A stretch of 64,000 nucleotides of DNA, taken from assembly GCF_965216485.1 (NCBI RefSeq), contig NZ_OZ244162.1, forward strand, positions 1-64,000, in the 5' to 3' direction. Positions 20,094 to 28,604 of this stretch are shown piece after piece (position 1 is the first letter of the stretch; each line of letters starts with the position of its first letter). The position numbers and the translations under genes are program-made. This stretch comes from Algiphilus sp965216485. Lineage in GTDB: Bacteria > Pseudomonadota > Gammaproteobacteria > Nevskiales > Nevskiaceae. A model generated the notes under the pieces. The model worked only from the letters and a program-made list of their open reading frames with translations, searched no databases and was not told where the DNA came from.

Positions 20094-21173
20094 TCACACC
20101 ATCGCGTGGGTGTGGGCCGCATTCATTTCGCGGGAGTAGACCTGCACGGCGTGGCCACCGCCACGCTTGGCCGCATACATCGCTTCATCGGCGCGGTGCA
20201 GGAGCGCATCCATACTGGCGCCATGCTCCGGAAATCCGGCCAGGCCAATACTGATTCTGGGCGCGGTGGCGAGACGACTGTGCGCTTCGATCTGCGCGAG
20301 CAGCCGGTCGGCCATGGCCCGTCCTTCTGCCACGGTGGTGTCCGGAAACACCACGACGAATTCATCGCCATGCAGACGCGACAGGATATCCCCGTCGCGG
20401 GCGATGCCCTTGATGCGCTCTGCCACCGCAACCAGTGCCGCATCACCGACGCTATGGCCGAAGCCGTCGTTGATGAGCTTGAGATTGTCCATATCCGCCA
20501 TCAGCACCACAAAGTGCGCATCACGTCGTTGTGCCGTTTCAACCAGGTCACGCGTTGCCTGCGCCAGTGCGTTGCGGTTGGCGAATCCGGTCAGGGGATC
20601 CGTGCGCGCCATTAACAGCATGCGCTCGTTGGCCAGATGAATTGCATCGGCCAGAACGGTGGTGAGATACCCCACCAACAGGAACATGATGACGTGCGCA
20701 CAGGCAATGGCCAATCCCGGACCGGCGAAGGCCGCACCGCCACTGCCGTGATAGAGAAGCAGCAGATAGCAGGCCGCGACTACCATCACCTCCAGCATTG
20801 TGGCCAGCTTGCCCAGTGCCAGCGCTGCGGTAATCACCGCGAGCACATAGAGGCCCACGAGTGGTCCGTCTACCCCTCCCAGCACATAAAGCAGCCAGGT
20901 GATGAAGGCGATCATCACCCAGGTATGCCATGCCAACAGCCAGCGGCGACTGAATCCGAAGGTGGGCAGCGCCTGCGCGCCCAGCGTGACCAGAAAGTAG
21001 GCCAGCGTACCCAAGGCGGCCACCTGACTGCGGCCGAAAGGATCGCCCGTCAATGCCAGGTACAGCAGCACGAGACTGACAAGCAACCATTGAATCTGGT
21101 GCACGCCCCGGGAAAATCCGTGCAGCTGGATCGTATCGGCATCCCACTCCAGTGGCGGCATCGGGCGCTTCAC
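20094..21173 (-). CDS. Membrane-bound diguanylate cyclase (GGDEF domain, HGDEF variant)
   Basis: A 359-residue protein with five or six hydrophobic helices between residues 25 and 175, and a C-terminal GGDEF domain (about 190-345). The metal-binding strand is LMADMDNLKLIND (Asp227). The signature loop reads RLHGDEF (268-272), so the first glycine is histidine while the catalytic GDEF is intact. An inhibitory I-site RxxD (RDGD, 259-262) sits five residues upstream at the canonical distance. It should make cyclic di-GMP in response to an unknown membrane cue, although activity with HGDEF needs testing. No EAL domain is present. Confidence 0.92.
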   Translation of the reverse strand: MKRPMPPLEWDADTIQLHGFSRGVHQIQWLLVSLVLLYLALTGDPFGRSQVAALGTLAYFLVTLGAQALPTFGFSRRWLLAWHTWVMIAFITWLLYVLGGVDGPLVGLYVLAVITAALALGKLATMLEVMVVAACYLLLLYHGSGGAAFAGPGLAIACAHVIMFLLVGYLTTVLADAIHLANERMLLMARTDPLTGFANRNALAQATRDLVETAQRRDAHFVVLMADMDNLKLINDGFGHSVGDAALVAVAERIKGIARDGDILSRLHGDEFVVVFPDTTVAEGRAMADRLLAQIEAHSRLATAPRISIGLAGFPEHGASMDALLHRADEAMYAAKRGGGHAVQVYSREMNAAHTHAMV

Positions 21174-21426
21174 CGGCCTCCACCCTCAACGCGACCGAGA
21201 CCGCCGCGATTGCTGATGCGCGGTTCCGGAATGCGGGAACCTGTGGTGACGCGCGCCCGATGATGGCCGCGGATGGGCCCTGATTTCCACACAAGCTCCC
21301 CCAATAACGCGTAGGTAATGATCACCACGCTATGCGCCCGCGTAGGTACAAGCAAGTCAGGAAATCTCGGTACATGCGCGCCTGGGACATACCGTGCAAG
21401 AGGGACCACACCCGCTTCCTAACCCG

Positions 21427-21909
21427 CTACCCGGCGCGACGCGCCATCGCGGTTCCGTCCGCCTTGCCTCGGGCGAGATGCCACTGCACCCACTCCCGGA
21501 ATGCCTGGGCAGGCATGGCCCCCGCTTGCGTGGCGACGGATGTACCGCCCACCAGGACCATCAGCGTGGGCACGCTGCGGATAGCATATCGCGCCGCCGT
21601 CGCCGGTGCCGTATCCACGTTGACCTTGACGAAGCGCACCTCGGGCTCCATCACAGCGGCCGTAGCGTCAAAGATCGGCGCCATTGCCTTGCAGGGGCCA
21701 CACCACGGCGCCCAGAAATCCACCACCACCGGCAACTGCTCGCCCTGCAGATAGGTGCTGAAGCCATCGTCATCCAAGGCGAATGCGCGCCCCTGAAACA
21801 GGGGCTGATGGCAGGCCCCGCATTGCCCTCCGGCCCTCAGGCGCGCAACGGGCAGTCGGTTGCGCCGACCGCAGGACGGACAAACGGTTTGTATCAACGC
21901 TTGGTCCAT
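21427..21909 (-). CDS. trxC: Thioredoxin 2 (zinc-containing thioredoxin)
   Basis: A 160-residue thioredoxin of the TrxC type. The N-terminal extension has two CxxC pairs (CPSC at Cys10/13 and CGAC at Cys30/33) that bind zinc in E. coli TrxC. The thioredoxin fold follows, with active site WAPWCGPCK (Cys70/Cys73) and cis-proline SVPTLMV. TrxC reduces protein disulfides in the cytoplasm and in enterobacteria belongs to the OxyR response, which fits the peroxide-defence genes elsewhere here. Start ATG 21909 (MDQALIQTVCPSCG) matches the family; an in-frame ATG at 21939 adds ten unrelated residues. Confidence 0.95.
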   Translation of the reverse strand: MDQALIQTVCPSCGRRNRLPVARLRAGGQCGACHQPLFQGRAFALDDDGFSTYLQGEQLPVVVDFWAPWCGPCKAMAPIFDATAAVMEPEVRFVKVNVDTAPATAARYAIRSVPTLMVLVGGTSVATQAGAMPAQAFREWVQWHLARGKADGTAMARRAG

Positions 21910-22116
21910 GGACACCCTTGACGTGTAAAAGCAGGACAACGGAAGGGAGTCTGAAAAGAGCGATCACCGGCCGCATTGATGCACGTCACGGATGCAGGAC
22001 GATCTACACCCTGATTTCAGACGATCGCATTTGTGTCAGTGCGGCCGCTGGCCTTAGCCTGCGATGCAGAAAACTCAGCGGCACAGGCCATGGCCGCACA
22101 CACGGGAGCGGAAGCA

Positions 22117-23010
22117 ATGAGTGACAACACCGGTTACAAGCCGCCACGCGTATGGACGCAGGAAGAAGCCAGCGGCGGACGCTTCGCCAGCATCAACCGT
22201 CCGGTCGCGGGTCCCACACACGACAAGGAGCTGCCGGTCGGCAAGCACCCCTTCCAGCTCTATTCGCTGGCCACACCGAATGGGGTCAAGGTCACCGTGC
22301 TGTTCGAGGAATTGCTGGCGCTCGGGCACAGCGGCGCCGAGTACGACGCCTGGCCGGTCAATATTCTGGAAGGCGAGCAATTCGGCAGTGGCTTCGTACA
22401 CGTGAACCCGAACTCGAAGATCCCGGCCTTGATGGATTACAGCGGTGAGACGCCGGTGCGGATTTTTGAGTCCGGCGCGATCCTGGTCCATCTGGCCGAA
22501 AAATTTGGCGCCTTTCTGCCCACCAGCACCGCTGCGCGGGCCGAAACGCTGAGCTGGCTGTTCTGGCAGATGGGGAGCGCACCTTTCCTCGGTGGTGGCT
22601 TTGGCCACTTTTATGCGTACGCGCCGGAGCCGATGAAGTACCCCATCGACCGCTTCACGATGGAGGTCAAGCGCCAGCTCGATGTCCTCAACCGCCGTCT
22701 CGCCGAGAGCCCCTACCTGGCGGGCGACGAGTACACGCTGGCCGATATCGCCAACTGGCCCTGGTACGGCGCGCTTGCCCTCGGACGGCTCTACGAAGCC
22801 GGTGAGTTCCTGCAGGTCGAGGAATACGAACACGTACGACGCTGGGCCAAGGAGCTGGATGTACGCCCTGCCGTGGAGCGCGGTCGCATGGTCAACCGCT
22901 TCTGGGGCGAGGCCCACGAGCAGTTGCCGGAGCGCCACGACGCCAGTGACTTCGAACTTCGCACCGCGGACAAGCTCCAGGATGCCAACAAGGCGGGCAG
23001 CATGGTCTGA
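22117..23010 (+). CDS. yghU: Glutathione-dependent disulfide-bond oxidoreductase, YghU-type GST
   Basis: A 297-residue member of the YghU/YfcG (nu-class) GST group. The N-terminal arm GGRFASINRPVAGPTHDKEL, the thioredoxin-like domain with LYSLATPNGVKVTVLFEELL, the cis-Pro region NPNSKIPAL, FESGAILVHLAEK, and the C-domain stretch YTLADIANWPWYG all match E. coli YghU. Members bind two glutathiones and reduce disulfides or organic hydroperoxides. ATG 22117 is preceded by GGGAG eight bases upstream and starts MSDNTGYKPP as in homologues. It is monocistronic and convergent with the ELW-repeat gene. Confidence 0.94.
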   Translation: MSDNTGYKPPRVWTQEEASGGRFASINRPVAGPTHDKELPVGKHPFQLYSLATPNGVKVTVLFEELLALGHSGAEYDAWPVNILEGEQFGSGFVHVNPNSKIPALMDYSGETPVRIFESGAILVHLAEKFGAFLPTSTAARAETLSWLFWQMGSAPFLGGGFGHFYAYAPEPMKYPIDRFTMEVKRQLDVLNRRLAESPYLAGDEYTLADIANWPWYGALALGRLYEAGEFLQVEEYEHVRRWAKELDVRPAVERGRMVNRFWGEAHEQLPERHDASDFELRTADKLQDANKAGSMV

Positions 23011-23041
23011 ACCGACCCGCCACAAGACCCCGCACAGCCCA

Positions 23042-23069
23042 GCCGAGTCGAAGCGCACCTGGACTCGGC
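23042..23069. terminator. Terminator-like hairpin between convergent genes
   Basis: GCCGAGTC (23042-23049) pairs perfectly with GACTCGGC (23062-23069) around a 12-nt loop, lying between the convergent yghU and ELW-repeat genes. There is no T-tract on either side, so it may be a weak or factor-assisted terminator. Confidence 0.4.
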
Positions 23070-23085
23070 CAGGTGTGCGCAGCGT

Positions 23086-24516
23086 CTATTGCGTGGCGAA
23101 GAGGGGCGTCGGATCGCTGTCTCCGCTCGGGTTGATGTCCTTGACGCGCTCGGTTCCGGCCTCGGTACCGTCGCTGCGCCATAGCTCCACCCCGGTAACA
23201 CCGTCGTTGGCGCCGAAGTACAGCGTGCCGCCGCTGGCGATCATCCCGCGCGGCTGAGAGCCGTCATCACCCGGACGGATTTCGGCCACCTTGGTGATGC
23301 CACTGCCGAGGCCGTCGGTCCGCCACAACTCGTCGTTGAAGTTGCCGCCGTCAGCGCGCGCGCTGAAGTAGACATCGCCACCCAGGGCCGTCAGCGCGCT
23401 CGGCAGGATGCCGCTGGCACTGGTATTGACCTGTACCACGGTGGTGGCGGCTGCCGCCGTGTCGAGACGATAGAGATCTTCGTTGAACTGATCGTCCTGG
23501 GCGACGAAGTACAGCGTGCCGGCCGCCACAGTGGGCTCGCAGGGCAACGAATTGCCGCTGCTGTTGATATCGGTAATGCGCTCCACACTATTGCCATCGG
23601 ACCGCCAAAGCTCGACACCCGCATTGCCGTCGTTAGCATTGAAGTAGAAGGCCCCCTGAAATACCAGCGGGTCGAAGCCGGGACCACAGGCCACACCAGG
23701 GGTTGCGTCATCCGCGCCGTTGTCGATATCGGCCACCCGACTGGCGCCGCTGGCAGGATCACCATCGCTGCGCCAGAGTTCCTTGCCCGTGTTGCCGTCA
23801 CGGGCGAAGAACAGCAGCTGATCGCCGAGCACGGTCAGTTGTGTCGGGAAGGCGCCACCGCTGGGGTTGATATCTGTCACGCGCTCCGTGCCCGCGGCCG
23901 TTCCATCGCTGCGCCAGAGCTCGCCACCTGCGCCACCTTCCGCGCTGAAGTACAGCAGACCGTCGAAAACCGTGAAGCCCTCCGGCCGGGACCCATCGGC
24001 ACCGCTCTGGATATCGGCCACGCGCTGGGTGCCATCGCGGGTCCCGTCCGAGCGCCACAGCTCCTCACCCGTGGCGCTATCCCGGGCAGCGAAATACAGC
24101 GCCCCGTTAAACACCGCAGCCTCGGAGAGTTCGACGCCGTCACCCGCGCCCGGCAGGATGTCCTTGACCAGCTGCGTACCGGCCTCACTGCCATCGGTGC
24201 GCCACAGCTCTCGGCCTTGGGCAGGGGTTTCCGCCGCAAACAGCACGAGATCGCCCACGCGATGGAAGGCACCGGCCTCCGAATTGGCTCCGCTGCCCGC
24301 GATGTTGCGCAGCAGACGCGTGCCGCCTTCGCTGCCATCCGACGTCCAGAGTTCGTCACCGACCTGGCCGTTCTTTGCAGAGAAATACACGCCGGCAACA
24401 TCGCCGCGCCTATCGGCACCTTCATCCACGCCACCGCCGGAGCTGTCGCAGGCGGTCAGGACCACACCGCTGAAACCGATGAAGGCCAGTGTGAGAGGCG
24501 AAGGTAGGTTCCGCAT
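23086..24516 (-). CDS. ELWxxDGT-repeat lipoprotein (beta-propeller-like)
   Basis: A 476-residue lipoprotein: signal MRNLPSPLTLAFIGFSGVV and lipobox LTAC (Cys23), then a short Ser/Gly spacer. The rest is about nine repeats of 45-55 residues, each with a version of ELWRSDGTxxGTxRVxDI(N)PG followed by LYFxAxD/N. One repeat (DLYRLDTAAAATTVVQV) is degenerate. This is the ELWxxDGT repeat family, probably forming beta-propeller blades at the cell surface; no catalytic residues are known. The +2 residue after Cys is Asp, the E. coli Lol-avoidance signal for inner-membrane retention, so its location is uncertain. It is divergent from the MFS gene. Confidence 0.88.
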   Translation of the reverse strand: MRNLPSPLTLAFIGFSGVVLTACDSSGGGVDEGADRRGDVAGVYFSAKNGQVGDELWTSDGSEGGTRLLRNIAGSGANSEAGAFHRVGDLVLFAAETPAQGRELWRTDGSEAGTQLVKDILPGAGDGVELSEAAVFNGALYFAARDSATGEELWRSDGTRDGTQRVADIQSGADGSRPEGFTVFDGLLYFSAEGGAGGELWRSDGTAAGTERVTDINPSGGAFPTQLTVLGDQLLFFARDGNTGKELWRSDGDPASGASRVADIDNGADDATPGVACGPGFDPLVFQGAFYFNANDGNAGVELWRSDGNSVERITDINSSGNSLPCEPTVAAGTLYFVAQDDQFNEDLYRLDTAAAATTVVQVNTSASGILPSALTALGGDVYFSARADGGNFNDELWRTDGLGSGITKVAEIRPGDDGSQPRGMIASGGTLYFGANDGVTGVELWRSDGTEAGTERVKDINPSGDSDPTPLFATQ

Positions 24517-24630
24517 GTCTGCCTCCTGTCATGCAAGGATCGCCCCACCGTGGCAGTCCGCGGGCGGGGCTTTCAAGCCCGTGCGCGGCATCGACTTCGG
24601 CGCAACGCGCCCTCCTGGCACAGTTCTTTC

Positions 24631-26013
24631 ATGACAGCATGGGGTGCCCGCTTTGGGAGTCCGTGGATGCTCCGACTGATACTGCCCATCGCCGCCCTGC
24701 TGCTCGGTGTCGCCCTGTTACTGCTCGGCACCGGGTTGCTGAACACAGTCGTCGCCGTGCGCGGGGGTCTGGAGGGCTACAGCGACGGTCTGATCGGCAT
24801 CATCATGTCCGGTTACTTCGTCGGTTTCTTCATCGGCACCTTCATTGCCATGCCGTTGATCCGCCGCGTCGGCCACATCCGTGCCTTTGCGCTCTGCGCC
24901 GCTCTTGCATCCGCCTCGGCGCTGGCCTACGTGCTCGTGATCCACCCGGTGGTGTGGGGCCTGCTGCGCGTGATGACCGGCGTCGTGCTCGTCATTCTCT
25001 ACACAATCTCGGAGAGCTGGCTGAATGCGCAGACGCCAGCGGCCCAGCGGGGTCGCGTCTTTGCCATCTACATGGCCGTGAATCTTGGCTCGCTGGCAGC
25101 GGCCCAGCAGCTGCTCAGGCTCGATGCCACGACCTCCTATCTGCTCTTCATCATCGCCGGCATGCTCATCAGCGTGAGCCTGGTACCCGTGGCGTGGACG
25201 CGCATGGCCCAACCGGCAGTGCATGACGCGCAGCGGCTGCGACTGCGCCGGCTGTGGTCACTGGCACCACTGGCGGTCGCGGCCTCCTTCCTGTCCGGAC
25301 TCGCCATGGGCGCCTTCTGGGGATTGGGTGCGCTCTACGCCGGACGCATCGGTCTTGACGCCTCGGGCATTGCGACCTTCATGACCGCTGCCATTCTCGG
25401 CGGCGCCGTGCTGCAGCTGCCCCTCGGCCGGCTATCGGACAGCTTTGATCGGCGGCTGGTGCTGAGCGCGGCGTCCATCGCGGCTGCCGTGGGCGGCGTC
25501 CTCCTGCTTGCACTCAGCGGCTCGGAGCGCTGGGTCACCATCGCCATCGCCCTCTATGGCGGCATGGCCTTCGCGATCTACCCCGTGGCCATCGCCCACC
25601 TCGTGGACCACCTGAGTGCGGATGATGTGCTCTCCGGCTGCTCCAGCCTGCTGCTATTGCATGGCGTGGGCGCGGCCATTGGCCCTGCATTGGCCGGCCA
25701 GATCATGGAATGGACCCATCTCCAGGCGCTGCCGCTCTACTTCGCGGCCACCCATGCGCTCCTGGCGGCTTATGCCATTCGTCGCCTGCTGCGGAATCGC
25801 CATGACGCAGAAGATCACAGCAGTGTCTTCGTACCGCTGGTACGGACCACGCCCATGGCGATGGAGATGCACCTTGCCTCGGCGACAGCTGACGAAGGCA
25901 GCCACGAAAACACTGCGACGGAATCGCATGCACCGCCAGACACCGATGCTACGCCCGGCAGGGCGTCCGATGGACCGGTGAATGACCAGCCGTCACCGGC
26001 TGGTCATCCCTGA
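24631..26013 (+). CDS. MFS transporter (YcaD-like)
   Basis: A 460-residue, 12-helix major facilitator protein. The first helices read LILPIAALLLGVALLLLGTG and DGLIGIIMSGYFVGFFIGTF; an MFS A-like loop follows (PLIRRVGHIRAFAL). The diagnostic SESWLNAQTPAAQRGRVFAI motif between helices 4 and 5 places it with the YcaD-type permeases, whose substrates are unknown. The C-terminal 80 residues are hydrophilic (DEGSHENTATESHAPPDTDA) and unusual in length. I start at ATG 24631; ATG 24667 is also possible. A terminator-like hairpin is built into the last codons, before the convergent glycine-zipper gene. Confidence 0.9.
   Translation: MTAWGARFGSPWMLRLILPIAALLLGVALLLLGTGLLNTVVAVRGGLEGYSDGLIGIIMSGYFVGFFIGTFIAMPLIRRVGHIRAFALCAALASASALAYVLVIHPVVWGLLRVMTGVVLVILYTISESWLNAQTPAAQRGRVFAIYMAVNLGSLAAAQQLLRLDATTSYLLFIIAGMLISVSLVPVAWTRMAQPAVHDAQRLRLRRLWSLAPLAVAASFLSGLAMGAFWGLGALYAGRIGLDASGIATFMTAAILGGAVLQLPLGRLSDSFDRRLVLSAASIAAAVGGVLLLALSGSERWVTIAIALYGGMAFAIYPVAIAHLVDHLSADDVLSGCSSLLLLHGVGAAIGPALAGQIMEWTHLQALPLYFAATHALLAAYAIRRLLRNRHDAEDHSSVFVPLVRTTPMAMEMHLASATADEGSHENTATESHAPPDTDATPGRASDGPVNDQPSPAGHP
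25984..26005. terminator. Terminator-like hairpin overlapping the MFS stop region
   Basis: GACCAGCCG (25984-25992) and CGGCTGGTC (25997-26005) form a perfect 9-bp stem with loop TCAC. It lies in the last codons of the MFS gene, immediately before the stop codon of the convergent glycine-zipper gene. No T-tract follows. Confidence 0.45.
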
Positions 26014-26018
26014 GCGCG

Positions 26019-26441
26019 TTACATCGGCTCGACGCGGTCGTCGGTGACGCGAACGTCCTGACCCACGCGCAAGCCTTGGCGCGAGGCCAGCGTCAATTCG
26101 CGCTCACCGCCCTGCTGCATGTCGACGGTGACGTCGTACACCGTGTGCGATGCCTGCTCTTCACTGACTTCCTTGCCGGCGACGGCGCCGCCCACGGCGC
26201 CAGCCGCGGTGGCCGCGTCCTTGCCGCTTCCGGAACCCACCTGGTTGCCGGCCACACCGCCGATGATGGCACCGGCAACAGCGGCCATGGGTGAGGCTTC
26301 CCCTTCCACCTGGCGGGCCTGAATCGATTCGATTTCGCCGCACTGGCTGCAGTCCGAGCTGGAAAACATGCCATTGCAGGCACTCAGACCCAGGCTGGCA
26401 ACCGCCACCGTCACGGCAAAACCGGTCGTCGTGTGTTTCAT
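26019..26441 (-). CDS. Glycine-zipper outer membrane lipoprotein (SlyB/PcP-like)
   Basis: A 140-residue lipoprotein: signal with lipobox LSAC (Cys22), then CSQCGEIESIQARQVEGEA. A glycine-zipper 2TM segment follows (AVAGAIIGGVAGNQVGSGSG, then AAGAVGGAVAGKEVSE), with a C-terminal beta domain (YDVTVDMQQGGERELTL). This is the SlyB/OmpA-like 17-kDa antigen architecture, which supports envelope integrity. ATG 26441 gives the correct signal; upstream in-frame residues are unrelated Arg-rich sequence. It is divergent from the five-gene hydrolase/amidase operon across 372 bp. Confidence 0.9.
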   Translation of the reverse strand: MKHTTTGFAVTVAVASLGLSACNGMFSSSDCSQCGEIESIQARQVEGEASPMAAVAGAIIGGVAGNQVGSGSGKDAATAAGAVGGAVAGKEVSEEQASHTVYDVTVDMQQGGERELTLASRQGLRVGQDVRVTDDRVEPM

Positions 26442-26813
26442 CGCTGGACTCCTTGTCGTGGAACACGCGGGAGACCATGGGATAGCGGTCGTGAATTGCC
26501 ACTGAAGCCGCCGACGCCGTCGCATGGCACGGCCTCGCCAAAAGCGCCCGGAAGGCCGACGTCTGAACCGTCTTTCAGGTTGGTGACTGAACGCGCCCCA
26601 TGCTGGTGCTGCATTGCAGCATCCACGCCTCAATTCGGTTCATATTCCAGTCACAAAAACCATAAATACCTGTTTTATAAAGCTCCATAAAAATGGCACG
26701 CGCCTTGCTCCTGTGTACCACATCGTTCCGTCATTGCATCCATACCGAACGTCCAGTCATCACCGGACCGGTATCAAAACCAGTCGGGCCAATGCAGCCC
26801 GCAGGACAACCAG
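26442..26813. promoter_or_regulatory. Divergent intergenic region with AT-rich probable promoter of the hydrolase/amidase operon
   Basis: There is no gene in these 372 bases. Bases 26636-26696 are markedly AT-rich for this genome (for example CATAAATACCTG and TTTTATAAAG) and are the best candidate for the promoter(s) of the rightward lipoprotein operon. I cannot assign a defined -35/-10 pair. The remainder is ordinary GC-rich sequence. Confidence 0.4.
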
Positions 26814-28604
26814 ATGGTCATGATTCGAATCCCTCTTTCCCGCAGTCTCCTCGCGGTCAGCGCGCTTTTGCTGGCAGCTTGTGGCGGTCACAGCGCCTCG
26901 GATACGCCGGATGTCGCGCCGAAGTTGTTCGATGGCACCGCCGCCGACCCAAGCCTGACCGGCCCCTATGAAACGGTGGCGCGCGACTATGACTTCGGCC
27001 GCATCACCGTCCGCGATGAGATCACCGACGCGCAGTACGAGAGCGATGTCCGCGGTTACATTCGGCATCCCGATAACAGTGACGGCCCGTGGCCGGTACT
27101 GCTGTTCCTGCACGGTCGCCATCAGACCTGTGAAACCACGATCGGCCAGTTGCCGGTTCCCGTACCCGAGGACAACTGCCCGAACATTGTCATCATCGAA
27201 TCGGCGCTGAGCTTTCGCGGCTATGACTACATCGCCACGGCGCTGGCCAGTCACGGCTATGCGGTGTTGTCTGTCGATGCCAATGACATCAACGACAACG
27301 ACAGCAGCCCGGGCAATGGCGATACCGGAGCGCTCGCGCGGGCCGAACTGGTGCTCAAGCACCTGGATAGCTTCCGCACGATCAGCCAGGAAGGCGGCCA
27401 AGGCTTCGACGACCTCGCCGGCAAGCTCGACTTCTCGCGGGTCGGACTCATGGGCCATTCACGCGGCGGCGAAGGCGTCAACAAGACCGTTGCCTTGAAT
27501 GCCGCGCGGGACGCACCTCATGCTCTGAAAAGGGTCTTTGCACTGGCGCCCACAGACTACAACACGCTAACGGTGGCGGGTGTGCCCTTCATCAGCCTGG
27601 CGCCCTATTGCGATGGCGATGTCGAGGACCTCATGGGCAACTTCGCCTACGACACAGCCCGCTACGCCAAACCTGGCGATGACACGCCCAAATTCCAACT
27701 GCTCGCGATGGGCGCCAACCACAACTACTTCAATACGGTCTGGACCTCGGACGACTGGACCATTCACGACCCGGCGGGCAACGACAGCCATTGCGGCGGC
27801 AACAGCCCGAACAATCAGCGCGATACGCCGGAAGAGCAGCGTGCACTCGGCCTCTTCTTCATCGCCAGCTTCTTCCGCGCCTTCGTCGGCGGCGAAGCCG
27901 ACTACGCGGCCTACTGGAACGGCCGCGCCAAGGTCCCCGACAGCGCCTGCCCCGATAGCAGCGGCCCCTGCGACGACCGCTATCTGCTCAGTGTGCACGC
28001 GCCGGAAAAGGACCGCCTGGTGGTCGATGCCACCCTGGACGACACCAGCTTGAGCACGAATGCCCTGGGCGGCGCAGTCACCCTGGAAGGCTTCTCGGAA
28101 ATCGGCACCTGTGCCACCAATGGCCGCCCGGGAGAAGGCTGCGCCGTGGCGGAGCCCACCTTCAACACGGCCCCGCAGATCTTCCTGAGCTGGGATGCAC
28201 CCGCGCGTCTGCGCAGCGATCTGATGGGCAAGGATGTGTCCGCCTATCAAATGATGTCGGTGCGCATCGGGGTATCGCACGGCGATACGGACAACGCCGA
28301 TGGCCAGGACTTCCGTATCGAACTCGAAGACGGCAGCGGTGCCACCGCCAGCGTCGTCGCCAGCGACTTCAGCGATGCCCTTTTCTATCCGCCGGGGGAC
28401 GACTTCGACAGTCCCGGCAGCCGCAAGACCACCCTCAACGCGGTGGACGTTCCACTGACGGCCTTCGAGGGCGTTGATCTGCAGGCCATCGACAGCGTCT
28501 CGCTGGTCTTCGACAAGACGCCCGCCGGAACTGTGCAGCTCACCGACCTGCTGTTCCAACGCACTCAGAACCTCCCCATCGTCATCACCGAGCAAGCGCC
28601 ATGA
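26814..28604 (+). CDS. Lipoprotein alpha/beta-hydrolase (copy 1) with C-terminal beta-rich domain
   Basis: A 596-residue lipoprotein: lipobox LAAC, Cys23, then Gly at +2, so outer membrane sorting is likely. Residues 90-390 are an alpha/beta hydrolase: LLFLHGRHQTC oxyanion loop, nucleophile GHSRGG (Ser216), acidic candidate YCDGD (Asp267/269) and histidine GANHNYF (His303). Residues about 415-590 are a separate beta-rich domain (DFRIELEDGSGATASVVASD, VSLVFDKTPAGTVQLTDLLF) resembling carbohydrate-binding-like sandwiches. It is the first gene of the operon; the next amidase gene overlaps its stop (ATGA). Copy 2 is at 30453-32345. Probably an esterase or lipase-like enzyme; substrate unknown. 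Confidence 0.85.
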   Translation: MVMIRIPLSRSLLAVSALLLAACGGHSASDTPDVAPKLFDGTAADPSLTGPYETVARDYDFGRITVRDEITDAQYESDVRGYIRHPDNSDGPWPVLLFLHGRHQTCETTIGQLPVPVPEDNCPNIVIIESALSFRGYDYIATALASHGYAVLSVDANDINDNDSSPGNGDTGALARAELVLKHLDSFRTISQEGGQGFDDLAGKLDFSRVGLMGHSRGGEGVNKTVALNAARDAPHALKRVFALAPTDYNTLTVAGVPFISLAPYCDGDVEDLMGNFAYDTARYAKPGDDTPKFQLLAMGANHNYFNTVWTSDDWTIHDPAGNDSHCGGNSPNNQRDTPEEQRALGLFFIASFFRAFVGGEADYAAYWNGRAKVPDSACPDSSGPCDDRYLLSVHAPEKDRLVVDATLDDTSLSTNALGGAVTLEGFSEIGTCATNGRPGEGCAVAEPTFNTAPQIFLSWDAPARLRSDLMGKDVSAYQMMSVRIGVSHGDTDNADGQDFRIELEDGSGATASVVASDFSDALFYPPGDDFDSPGSRKTTLNAVDVPLTAFEGVDLQAIDSVSLVFDKTPAGTVQLTDLLFQRTQNLPIVITEQAP

